Source: Butyrivibrio sp. (GTDB lineage: Bacteria; Bacillota; Clostridia; Lachnospirales; Lachnospiraceae). From it: 64,000 bases of DNA. Both the position numbers and the translations under genes were made by a program. Positions 7,702 to 16,245 of this stretch are shown piece after piece (within the stretch, counting starts at the first letter, position 1; each line of letters starts with the position of its first letter). The stretch covers positions 62,001 to 126,000 of the forward strand of contig SVGB01000006.1 of assembly GCA_015056565.1 (NCBI GenBank). The letters run 5' to 3'. The notes beneath the pieces are model-generated. The model was not told the DNA's origin. It did not search any database and was given only the letters and a program-made list of their open reading frames with translations.

Positions 7702-8528
7702 CACTCATCCTCCTCCAGAAATTCATCAATAAAGTCATCATAATCTCTTGCAGCAGCTGATCCCCCAGCATACTCAAAAATATCCATTTTCATTGTCTGA
7801 GCCTCTTCTACTGATACATTAAGTCTAATCTTGGACTTGAATACCTTTGTCCCTAAAAGCTCAGCTTTTTCCTCTATATCGTTGATCCAGATCTTGGAAT
7901 TTGCAGTATTTCTAACCTTAGTTACGAGGATTCCATCTACTTTAAGCTTGTCATTGGTGAAATCATGGATCTGATCGATGAATTTATACAGTCTTGATAA
8001 TCCCTGAAGAGAATATGCACCAGGTTCAAGAGGAATGATTACCTCATCAGCAACGGTAAGTATATTCATAAGAACAACGCCAAGTGCTGGGCTGCAGTCA
8101 AATATGCAGAAATCGTACTTGTTTTTTAGCTTGCTGAAGGCTTCCTTGATCAGTCTCTCTCTTCCAAGAGCTCCAAAGGTCATATCAGCGGATGCAAGAT
8201 CAATTCCACCTACAATAAGGTCCAAATTCTCTGCAATAGGAATTATGGCCTTATTTATGTCCTTTTCCCCTTTCATGACCTCAAAAAGCTTAGCTGGTAC
8301 ATTTTTATAGAAATATTCCTGCTGTTCAGCTGTAAGCTTCTCAATATCCTCTGGATCAGGATCTATCTCATTTAAATCGATTCCAGCGGTCATAGAGAGA
8401 TTTTCCTGTGGATCTGCATCGATCACAAGAACCTTAAAGTCTCTCTTGGCAAGGCCAACAGCCATGGCATAACTTGAAGTAGTTTTAGCTACTCCCCCTT
8501 TTTGATTACTAAAAGCAACAATACGCAT
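7701..8528 (-). CDS. parA: ParA/Soj family partition ATPase
   Basis: This 275-residue deviant-Walker ATPase has KGGVAKTT at residues 10-17, VIDADPQ at 36-41, and a switch region FCIFDCSPALGVV. It moves replicon copies apart by ATP-dependent binding to nucleoid DNA. There is no N-terminal HTH before the P-loop, so it is the short Soj-like form. The ATG at 8528 follows GGGGAAGAAG; the open frame extends 22 codons upstream without a better site. It faces away from the AT-rich repeat cluster, a typical parA-centromere layout. Confidence 0.9.
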   Translation of the reverse strand: MRIVAFSNQKGGVAKTTSSYAMAVGLAKRDFKVLVIDADPQENLSMTAGIDLNEIDPDPEDIEKLTAEQQEYFYKNVPAKLFEVMKGEKDINKAIIPIAENLDLIVGGIDLASADMTFGALGRERLIKEAFSKLKNKYDFCIFDCSPALGVVLMNILTVADEVIIPLEPGAYSLQGLSRLYKFIDQIHDFTNDKLKVDGILVTKVRNTANSKIWINDIEEKAELLGTKVFKSKIRLNVSVEEAQTMKMDIFEYAGGSAAARDYDDFIDEFLEEDE

Positions 8529-9760
8529 ACTTCTTCCCCTTACTAATTCATTTTCTCCAAAAACAATTATAAGACTCAGGATATTTATTTTCAATATATA
8601 ATATGAAAAATATAATAAATATACTTTCTATGAATTATACACATCATATATGTTATATATCAATCTTATTCATTTTTTTGATCTTGCTGTTATTATATAG
8701 CTTATATTTGTTATATATAATTATGCTATTCAAATTCTATTTATTGTTTTGTATATGTTATATATCTTATATTATATATTTATCTTTTTATTTTCTGTTG
8801 ATTTTTGTTTTGACATTATCTGAGTTTGATTTGTTATATATCATATATACATTGTGATTTTTTCTTGTTACATTGTTTCGATTTTATAAAGGCGCCAAGA
8901 TAGTTAAATGATATATATCATATATAATTTTTGTATCTTAATCAGAGAAAGATTTGGATATAATATTTCTATGTTTTAGTCATGCTGATTCAAAATACAA
9001 CCCCTTCCAGGATCTAATCTTGTATTCAGATCCTTAAAACTGGCTATTCATATCAGCTATCAATACGCAGAAATGCTATATATGTTATATATCATCTCTG
9101 TTGTTACTCTCTTTGTAAACCCGCATGTTTACTGTATTTTCTAGATTTTTATTTATCAGCAATATTCCGGACGGATAAATTTACTCGCTTACTTTATTCT
9201 TTTTATTAAGGGCAAAATATATATCATCAGTGACTGCAAAATCATTTATATCATTTATACCATATATGTTATATAGCTTATTTATTATACTTCGACTATT
9301 ATTTATATGTTATATATCATCTATATTCTATATTTATGATATATGTTATAATTCACAAATGATATATATTAAATATATTTCATATAATATTTATAGTTCT
9401 TATATTAAATATATTATGTATTTCATATATATTGCATATGTTATATAGGTTTTTATCTATATGTTATATAACCTATATTTGTTATAGTATATATTTATTT
9501 TGTATCATGTATTTGTTATATATTAAATATATCTTGTACATAGATGTTATTTATATTTTATAGGTTATATATTGTATATATTTTAATTATTTTTTATATT
9601 TTGTATATTTTATATTTGTTCATTATGATATATTTTTTTTATATACTAAATGTATTAAATAATTTATTTATTTCTTATATTTAATATATAATAAATATCT
9701 TGTATTTGTTATGTATTTATAGTATCATATATATGTTAGATGTTAGATGTTTGATCTTTG
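8529..9760. repeat. AT-rich palindrome cluster next to parA (candidate centromere)
   Basis: This gene-free stretch is dominated by variants of ATATGTTATATATCAT. Clear copies lie near 8643-8662, 8752-8770, 8830-8850, 8907-8929, 9076-9096, 9260-9277, 9303-9321, 9335-9353, 9435-9449 and 9458-9473. Several extend into longer imperfect palindromes. Apparent open frames here (near 8603-8857 and 9230-9448) are Ile/Tyr/Leu-only translations of the repeats and are not genes. Position beside parA and its DNA-binding partner suggests parS-like partition sites; low melting energy could also aid origin opening. Confidence 0.6.
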
Positions 9761-10690
9761 CATATTTTGGGATCAATTAGTTCTGGATTTCTTTTGTTAA
9801 TGCCTGAGGCCCCAGATTTTGTCAAAAAAGAGCAAAAAACATTAATATTCATCAAGTTTGTAGTGATTTTAATCATTTTGTCTTTTGTTAGGTTTTGAAG
9901 AGTTATTAATAAGTATTTCCAGGCATTTATGACTCAAAAAAACGAATTTTATAAAATCTTTATAAACAAAATTACGTGTAACAAATTGATGCAAGAATAT
10001 AAATCTCCAAGATTATGTTGAAGTCCGCATAAATAGGGCTTGTTCGAGATTCTGCATAGAATATGAATTTTTTAAATTTATCTATTGCAAGTATACATTC
10101 ATCAAAATATAGACAGATTTTAAACTTAAATATAATAGCGCATGTTACCTATTCTGATTTAATCAAATGTTTTTGATTTGATTAAATTTAATTTTAATTA
10201 TTTTGGCCTGTTTATAATTAAATTGATTTATATCAATATTTCATTTTCCAAAATAGTCAATTGCAATTTAAGATATTTTCACTGATCAGTATATTTGTTA
10301 ATTATAATGTATTTGTCTAGAATAATTTTGTTCATAATGATAGCTTGGTAAATTTTTGTATCTTCATTGATTACATACGTTATATAAATGATAATTTCTA
10401 TTGCAATTCTTATAATTAATATTAGAATTAATTTATTATCTTAAGCCAATTTCATTTGAAATTAAATTCATAATTATTATCATATATTTTAGTTTATATG
10501 TTATTTTTTAGAGGCAAAACATGTATATTTTGTCTCTTTTTTGTTGCAAGAAAAAATCTATTTGATTGCAATATATGATTTAAAAGCAGTATTTATGCAC
10601 CTGAATCAGTTGTTTTTTATTATTATTTTTAAAACTTACAATTGTTTATTAATTACTATGTCCAAGAATGCAGATGAATACTGTTGTTCA
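9761..10690. other. AT-rich gene-free spacer between partition repeats and iterons
   Basis: About 930 bases with no convincing frame, ribosome site or stable hairpin. Runs such as TTTGATTTGATTAAATTTAA and scattered TAATTAT stretches make it a plausible DNA-unwinding element next to the iterons, but nothing specific can be assigned. Confidence 0.4.
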
Positions 10691-10698
10691 GCATTTTA

Positions 10699-11664
10699 AA
10701 GTGTACAAAAAGGGGATGATTCGTGAAGTTAAAGGGAAGATGATGTGACAAGATAGGGATTTTGAGGTGAACAAATAGGGTATGGATGATGTAGTGCACA
10801 GGTGATGCTAAATGGGATGATAAGTTACATAAAAAGGACTGAAAGGTGACCAGAAAGGGAATACCTGGATTTTAAAGTTATATGTGTCTAAAAATCGCAC
10901 AAATACAGGGCTTTTGGGCATAAAACAGATTTAAGGTGACTAGAAAGGGAATGTTAAGGTGACCAAAAAGGGAATGCCATTAATTAAGATATTACGATAA
11001 ATCAATGGTTTTACCAGTAATGATTCCTGGCTGAATATTTGGATCTATAGCTATAAATTCATCTATAAATGCTTATGCTGCGCTAAGATCACAGACTTTC
11101 AGACTATCCTAAAAACCTTCAAAAACGCAATATTTCAAGGGAAGAGAAGATTTGGGTACCTAAAAGGGAATTAAAGGTGACTAAAAAGGGAATGATTAGT
11201 ATTTCATGTAATGTCTTGTTAAAAAGAGCTATTTTAGAGAAGGATAAGACGGTCTGGATCCCAAATTTAAGCTCTAAAATCAGGTAAATATAAAGATTTA
11301 GGTACTAATTATTTATCTTGGGAACCAAAAAGGGCGCAAAGGGTCTAAAAAGGTGACTTAAAAGGGAATAAATTTGACTGATTAGATTAATATAATATGG
11401 TCAAAAGTGACGATAAGGGGCGCACATATTATCAAAGGTGCATAAAAAGGGAATAAATCGAATTGACTGAATAGATTAATATAATATTGTGGTTTTAAGC
11501 CTATTTGCACACAAAATAATGTAAAAAACAGCTTGAAAGTGACAAAAAAGGGAATATAATAGAATTAAGGTTTATAAAAAGGGAATGTTATTTATTCTTT
11601 AGACTTTAAAGGTGAATAAAAAAGGAACACTTTGATTATATCAATAGGTGTACAAAAAAGGAAT
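10699..11664 (+). repeat. Iteron array upstream of rep (candidate replication origin)
   Basis: At least 14 same-direction copies of a motif close to AGGTGACNAAAAAGGGAAT begin at 10699, 10743, 10765, 10844, 10934, 10957, 11155, 11175, 11351, 11436, 11537, 11568, 11610 and 11646. Two pairs lie 23 and 20 bases apart; the rest are irregularly spaced. This is the iteron layout of Rep_3 origins, to which the initiator binds. The last copy contains the ribosome site of the rep gene, so binding there could also control rep. Confidence 0.8.
11374..11487 (+). repeat. 25-bp direct repeat pair inside the iteron region
   Basis: The 25-base segments at 11374-11398 and 11463-11487 (beginning TTGACTGA, ending TTAATATAATAT) differ at a single base. 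Each follows an iteron-like AAAAGGGAATAAAT, so iteron plus AT-rich tail form a composite unit repeated about 90 bases apart. Confidence 0.7.
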
Positions 11665-11671
11665 CCTATCT

Positions 11672-12844
11672 ATGCAAAAAGAAAAGAGAGACCAGCTTAT
11701 TGTAAGTAAGAAGACTTACAAGAAATCCAATGAGCTTATCAATGCTATGGGAAAGGGTACAGCTCTTAGCCAGAAGCTTTTCGCTATTGGAATGCAGAAT
11801 ATTAAAGTTGATGAGACCAATAACGTAGTTGCTACTATATATGGAACAGAACTTCGTAAGATGTTTAAATCGAGTTCTGGATCTCTTTATGAGCATATCG
11901 AGGCGCTATGCGACAGACAGATCAAGGGATCAACAATATTTGACTGGAACCTTCTTATGAAGGACAAGGAAAATGGTAAGATCGAGGCACATCAGGTTGT
12001 TACTGATGCTTCGTTTAAAAATGGTACTTTGACTCTTCGTTATAACAACTCTCTTACTGATAAGATAGTCAATCTGCAGAAGGACTACACTGTTTTGAGC
12101 CTTGCGGATACTTTAAGCCTTAAGAGTGTATATTCTCTTAGATTATATGAGATGCTCAAGTCTGCTTATGACTACCAGAGAGCTATTAGCAAGATGCAGG
12201 GCGAGATGGTGCTTGAATACAAGCTCACAGAGCTTAAACTTGAGCTTGGTATTATCAATTCAGGTGGAAGCAAGGAGATCAAGGCTGAGCTTGAAAAAGA
12301 GTATCCTGATTACGACAGGATTGATGAACTTGCTGAGAAGACCGGTCAGACCAAGTACAAAGAATACAAGATCTTCAACAGGAACGTACTTTCCAAGGCA
12401 AAAGAGGAGCTGAATCAGAAAACCAGTATCCAGGTTGATTACGAGCCTATCAAAAACGGTCGTAAAACTGAGGGGATCAGATTCTTTGTCACCAAGAAGG
12501 ATGCAGAGGTAGCAAAAGCAAGTAATGAAGCTCCTATCAACAAGGATGAGATATTAGACGATCTTATCGATCTTATGCATGATGATTTTAAGTTAAGAGA
12601 GATCAGGGAGCTGGCAGAGCTTGCAGAATATGATTTTGACAAGATTAAAAAGGCTTATGAATATATGAACAGTTACACCAAGCCTATAGATGTCCCAATT
12701 GCATTCATGAAGGATTGTATCAAGAACGAATACTACAACAATAAAACTACCAAGTTTAGGGCTAAAAAGAATACTTTTAACGACTTTGAGCAGCGTGGAG
12801 ACTATAACTTCGAGGAACTTGAGAAACAACTTCTAGATAACTGA
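11672..12844 (+). CDS. Rep_3 family replication initiator protein
   Basis: This 390-residue initiator has winged-helix architecture. SKKTYKKSNELINAMGKGTA opens the first domain, SVYSLRLYEMLKSAYDY (about residues 150-165) is typical of Rep_3, and KEYKIFNRNVLSKAKEELNQ (about 235-255) leads into the second winged helix, whose wing reads TEGIRFFVTKK. Such proteins bind iterons, melt the origin and load helicase. The ATG at 11672 lies 9 bases after AAGGA; a GTG 24 bases upstream is within the last iteron. The C-terminal 120 residues are charged and helical. The AAA+ ATPase gene follows after 39 bases. Confidence 0.85.
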   Translation: MQKEKRDQLIVSKKTYKKSNELINAMGKGTALSQKLFAIGMQNIKVDETNNVVATIYGTELRKMFKSSSGSLYEHIEALCDRQIKGSTIFDWNLLMKDKENGKIEAHQVVTDASFKNGTLTLRYNNSLTDKIVNLQKDYTVLSLADTLSLKSVYSLRLYEMLKSAYDYQRAISKMQGEMVLEYKLTELKLELGIINSGGSKEIKAELEKEYPDYDRIDELAEKTGQTKYKEYKIFNRNVLSKAKEELNQKTSIQVDYEPIKNGRKTEGIRFFVTKKDAEVAKASNEAPINKDEILDDLIDLMHDDFKLREIRELAELAEYDFDKIKKAYEYMNSYTKPIDVPIAFMKDCIKNEYYNNKTTKFRAKKNTFNDFEQRGDYNFEELEKQLLDN

Positions 12845-12849
12845 TAACA

Positions 12850-12872
12850 CATATATGATATATAACATATAT
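12850..12872. repeat. Palindrome-type repeat between rep and the AAA+ gene
   Basis: The reverse complement of this segment matches the parA-side repeats (ATATGTTATATATCAT plus flanks) over the whole core. It sits just before the TAAAGGAGATGT ribosome site of the ATPase gene, so a protein bound here could affect that gene as well as partition. Confidence 0.6.
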
Positions 12873-12883
12873 AAAGGAGATGT

Positions 12884-14194
12884 ATGGAGAAAGTCGTTGC
12901 AAAACTTCTGATTTTTGGGGATTTACCGGAAGATTCTATACTTATGCAGCTGTCAAAAGTCTATAGTGATTATCACAGCGGCGAGTATTCAAAAGAGGAT
13001 CTTATCAGCAGATGTTATAAGCAGATAAAGCGTCTGTTAGAGCTTGGGACAGCCTGTGCTTTTGACAAAAATCTATGGCACAATTACCTGACCTATATTC
13101 TTATTATGAGCGAGAATCCTTTTACCTTAACCTGCGAAAAAGTGGGTTGGAAGGATGGAAGTGTCAATCACTTTGCTAAAAGCGATTTTAAGGCCTTTAA
13201 AGAGCTTTTTGACTATGATTTTACAGAGCTTGAGAAAGACCTTGATATCGATTGCTTCAGCTGCATTACAAACTATAAAGCAATTGAAAAGCCACAGCTT
13301 ATGTACAACAAGAACGTAAGCGAAAAGGTGAGAGGACTTAGCGAAGAACTCGAAAAGACAGAGACTGTAGAGGATTTCTTCGAGGCAGTGACCTCTTTTT
13401 ACAGGGATATTGGAGTAGGCGCCTTTGGTCTTAACAAGGCATTCAGATTTAGGGATCTTCCAAGTGGAAATGTAGAGTTTATGCCCATCAACAATATGGA
13501 TACCGTCGTACTTGACGATCTTATTGGATACGAGCTGCAAAAAGAAAAGCTAATCGCCAACACCAAGGCCTTTGTGAAGGGACAAAGAGCCAACAATGTT
13601 CTTTTATTTGGCGATAGCGGAACTGGTAAGTCTACCAGCATTAAGGCTATAGTCAATGAGTTTTACACAGAGGGCCTTAGGATGATCGAAATCTACAAGC
13701 ATCAGTTCAGGTTCCTTTCCCAGGTAATTGCACAGATCAAGAACAGAAATTACAAGTTTATCATCTATATGGATGATCTTTCTTTTGAAGAGGATGAGTC
13801 CGATTATAAGTTCTTAAAAGCCCTTATAGAAGGCGGAGTAGAGACAAGGCCAGATAATATACTTATATATGCCACATCAAACAGAAGGCATCTTATCAAG
13901 GAGACCTGGCGTGATAGAACAGATGTGGAGCAGGATGGTGATATACACAGATCCGACACCATGGAGGAGAAGCTTTCACTGGCTAACAGATTTGGTGTGA
14001 CAATTGGTTATTATAAACCCTCCAGGCAGGAGTTTTATGATATTGTTACTGCTCTTTCCAAGAAAAGTGGCTTGAGCATTGACCCTGATCAGCTAAAAAT
14101 TGAGGCTGACAGGTGGGAAATGAGCCACGGAGGCATATCTGGCAGGACTGCTCAACAGTTTGTTGATCATCTGTTAGGAAAGAATGTTATATAA
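12884..14194 (+). CDS. AAA+ ATPase of the DUF815 type, next to rep
   Basis: The 436-residue protein has a poorly conserved N-terminal half, then an ATPase core. Walker A is LLFGDSGTGKST (about 239-250), Walker B FIIYMDDLSFEE (about 291-302), sensor-1 ILIYATSNRRHLI, and a C-terminal lid. This matches DUF815 ATPases, whose job is unknown; folds of this kind act as loaders or remodelers. It has a strong AAGGAGATGT ribosome site and follows rep in the same direction, which suggests a role in replicon maintenance such as helicase loading. Its last codons overlap the palindrome at 14184. Confidence 0.8.
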   Translation: MEKVVAKLLIFGDLPEDSILMQLSKVYSDYHSGEYSKEDLISRCYKQIKRLLELGTACAFDKNLWHNYLTYILIMSENPFTLTCEKVGWKDGSVNHFAKSDFKAFKELFDYDFTELEKDLDIDCFSCITNYKAIEKPQLMYNKNVSEKVRGLSEELEKTETVEDFFEAVTSFYRDIGVGAFGLNKAFRFRDLPSGNVEFMPINNMDTVVLDDLIGYELQKEKLIANTKAFVKGQRANNVLLFGDSGTGKSTSIKAIVNEFYTEGLRMIEIYKHQFRFLSQVIAQIKNRNYKFIIYMDDLSFEEDESDYKFLKALIEGGVETRPDNILIYATSNRRHLIKETWRDRTDVEQDGDIHRSDTMEEKLSLANRFGVTIGYYKPSRQEFYDIVTALSKKSGLSIDPDQLKIEADRWEMSHGGISGRTAQQFVDHLLGKNVI

Positions 14195-14196
14195 CA
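14184..14196. repeat. Palindrome ATGTTATATAACA over the ATPase stop codon
   Basis: Thirteen of the 14 bases of the palindrome seen at 3997 occur here, covering the stop codon of the DUF815 ATPase gene. It directly precedes the hairpin at 14200-14235. Confidence 0.55.
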
Positions 14197-14199
14197 AAT

Positions 14200-14235
14200 A
14201 TAAGCCATATAATCTATATAGGTTATATGGCTTAT
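14200..14235. terminator. Hairpin after the ATPase gene
   Basis: A perfect 13-bp stem (ATAAGCCATATAA with TTATATGGCTTAT, 10-base loop) lies between convergent genes. The run after it is only partly T-rich, so it is a probable but not classic terminator. Confidence 0.55.
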
Positions 14236-14266
14236 TTATAATCAGCAATAAGTATTATTCAAAATA

Positions 14267-14482
14267 TCAAGGATTCCATTTTAGATTAGGACAATTAGCA
14301 GCACAACCCTGCAGGGCGTTATTTCTTACTTCACAGGAAGCATTGCGGCATTCCCTACATTTAAAATTATAATGATATGAATATCGGATCTTACATGCCT
14401 TACAGCAGAACGGATTAGCGCTGTTTCGGGCTATAAATGTTCGACCACATCCTACACACTGAATAGCAACGTTGTGAGCCAT
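14267..14482 (-). CDS. Small cysteine-rich (zinc-ribbon-like) protein
   Basis: This 71-residue protein has ten cysteines arranged CVGCG, CCKAC, CRECRNAS-C and two more near the end (GCAANCPNL). The first two pairs look like a zinc-binding knuckle; the later ones resemble a second site. The ATG at 14482 has a near-perfect GGAGGTGGAG ribosome site, which makes this a real gene although it is short. The open frame extends upstream without a ribosome site. It is divergent from hypA, a Zn/Ni protein. I do not recognise a named family and assign no function. Confidence 0.65.
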   Translation of the reverse strand: MAHNVAIQCVGCGRTFIARNSANPFCCKACKIRYSYHYNFKCRECRNASCEVRNNALQGCAANCPNLKWNP

Positions 14483-14587
14483 ACTCCACCTCCTAATACT
14501 ATTATTGCAAGAAAAACAGTCACAATCAATTAAATTGTAGTAAAATGAACGTAAAAAATAAGTTTTATTATAGTTAAGGAATAAAAT

Positions 14588-14935
14588 ATGCATGAAATGA
14601 GCTATATTTCAAGGATGGTAAATCTTGCTATAGATGTGGCCAATGAGAATAAGGCCAAGGTCGTAAAGAGCATTGAAGTCAGCATAGGGAAGAGTAGTGG
14701 AGTAATGCCATATTATATGCACAAGTATTACCCTGATGCATCTAAGGGAACAATCTTAGAGGGGGCAGAACTTATCTGCATCGAGATTCCGGTCACAGCA
14801 CTTTGCGAGGAATGCGGCAGTGAATATGAACCGGTAAAAGAGCATGATTACCTTTGCCCCAGGTGTGGTGGACGAAGGGCCAGGATAATAGCTGGGCGAG
14901 ATGTGGCTCTATCAAATGTAGTGATTGAAGATTAA
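14588..14935 (+). CDS. hypA: HypA-like nickel metallochaperone
   Basis: The 115-residue protein starts MHEMSYISRMVNLAIDVANE. His2 at the N-terminus is the nickel ligand of HypA, and the two CxxC pairs (CEECG, CPRCGG, about residues 75-100) form the zinc site. HypA delivers nickel to hydrogenase or other nickel enzymes. No hydrogenase gene or hypB is nearby. The next gene, larC, follows after 21 bases in the same direction, which suggests delivery of nickel to the nickel-pincer cofactor route instead. Confidence 0.9.
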   Translation: MHEMSYISRMVNLAIDVANENKAKVVKSIEVSIGKSSGVMPYYMHKYYPDASKGTILEGAELICIEIPVTALCEECGSEYEPVKEHDYLCPRCGGRRARIIAGRDVALSNVVIED

Positions 14936-14956
14936 AGGAAGATTACAGGTGGCTTT

Positions 14957-16201
14957 ATGAAGATTCTTTATCTGGAATGCAAAATGGGTATTGCAGGAGA
15001 TATGCTTGCATCAGCGCTCCTTGGTACCTTTGAAGACAAAGAAAAGATAATCAGTGAGCTTAATTCCATGGGAATTCCTAAGGTCACATATAAGAATACA
15101 AAAACAGAGAAATGTCATATTGTTGGCGAACATATTTCTGTGCTTATAGACGGAGAGGAAGAAGAGAGTATAGACGTCTCAGACCACCACCATGAACATG
15201 ATCATGACCACGATCACCACCATGGGGACACGGAACATCATGAGCATAGTCATAACTCTCTTTATGAAATTGAAGAAATTATAGAAGGACTTAATATTTC
15301 AAAAGAAATCAGGAGTGACATAAGAGAGATTTACCAGCTTCTTGCTCAAGCAGAGAGCGAAGTTCATGGAACAAGTGTGTCTGAGATACATTTCCATGAA
15401 GTTGGGAAGCTTGATGCTATTGCTGATATTGCTGCAGTCTGCTATATGATGCACGAGATTGATCCTGACAAAGTGATCGTTTCACCTATAAACGTGGGAA
15501 GTGGTCAAGTAAGAGCAGCACATGGGATTCTTCCTGTACCAGCGCCTGCCACTGCGAATCTTTTGATTGGGATACCTAGTTACTCCTCAGACAGGATAAA
15601 TGGAGAGCTGTGCACTCCAACAGGAGCGGCTCTTGTTAAGTATTTTGCCTTTGAGTTTGGCGCTCAGCCTATAATGGTTGTAGACAGGATCGGCTATGGA
15701 ATGGGTAAAAAAGATTTCCCTCAGGCTAACTGCGTCCGCGCAATTATTGGAGAAGCTAACGATGAGGCTGATGTGGTCGTAGAGCTTTCCTGTAACGTTG
15801 ATGATATGACTCCGGAAGAGGTTGGATTTGCCACAGAAATGCTCTTTGAGGCAGGTGCATTGGAGGTTTATACGATATCAATTGCTATGAAAAAGAATCG
15901 TCCTGGATTCCTTTTGACCTGCATGTGCAGAGAGGATAAAAAAGAAGCTATCATAAGGACTATCTTCAAGCACACCACAACCATAGGAATCAGGGAGAAT
16001 ATCAGCAACAGATACGTGCTCACAAGGCAGATAGAAAAGATACAGACTCCTTATGGAGAAGTCAGGATTAAGAATTCTTCAGGATACGATGTAAAACGAA
16101 GAAAATTTGAATATGATGACCTTGCAGGTATATCTAGAAGGACAGGAAAGTCTGTTATTGAATTAAAAAAAGAACTGATAGATTTCTTACCTGAGGAATA
16201 A
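14957..16201 (+). CDS. larC: LarC: nickel insertion for the nickel-pincer nucleotide cofactor
   Basis: This 414-residue protein of the DUF111 family opens KILYLECKMGIAGDMLASALL. Residues about 75-98 form a His-rich stretch (HHHEHDHDHDHHHG and more) suited to nickel storage. The middle carries EIHFHEVGKLDAIADI, and the C-terminal part has ELSCNVDDMTPEEVGFATEM, both typical of LarC. The enzyme is CTP-dependent in studied cases and inserts nickel into pyridinium dithiocarboxylate mononucleotide for LarA-type racemases. Here it is one uninterrupted frame, not split into larC1/larC2. LarA, LarB and LarE genes are not in the window. Confidence 0.92.
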   Translation: MKILYLECKMGIAGDMLASALLGTFEDKEKIISELNSMGIPKVTYKNTKTEKCHIVGEHISVLIDGEEEESIDVSDHHHEHDHDHDHHHGDTEHHEHSHNSLYEIEEIIEGLNISKEIRSDIREIYQLLAQAESEVHGTSVSEIHFHEVGKLDAIADIAAVCYMMHEIDPDKVIVSPINVGSGQVRAAHGILPVPAPATANLLIGIPSYSSDRINGELCTPTGAALVKYFAFEFGAQPIMVVDRIGYGMGKKDFPQANCVRAIIGEANDEADVVVELSCNVDDMTPEEVGFATEMLFEAGALEVYTISIAMKKNRPGFLLTCMCREDKKEAIIRTIFKHTTTIGIRENISNRYVLTRQIEKIQTPYGEVRIKNSSGYDVKRRKFEYDDLAGISRRTGKSVIELKKELIDFLPEE

Positions 16202-16235
16202 AAATAGCTGTGAAGGAATACTTCACAGCTATTTT
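16201..16235. terminator. Bidirectional terminator after larC
   Basis: A perfect 15-bp stem (AAAATAGCTGTGAAG with its complement, 5-base loop) is followed by T-runs on the plus side. It serves larC and the converging binding-protein gene. Confidence 0.9.
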
Positions 16236-16245
16236 TTTAGTATGA

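Noticed and set aside
8603-9448. Open frames in the AT-rich repeat block (8603-8857 and 9230-9448)
   Set aside because: The translations consist almost only of Ile, Tyr, Leu, Ser and Phe from TATATA repeats; no start signal.
10699-11664. CRISPR array
   Set aside because: Repeats are short (about 19-22 bases), imperfect, irregularly spaced and upstream of a Rep_3 gene; they are iterons. No cas genes.
14957-16201. Programmed frameshift larC1/larC2
   Set aside because: The reading frame is continuous through both halves, so no frameshift is needed.
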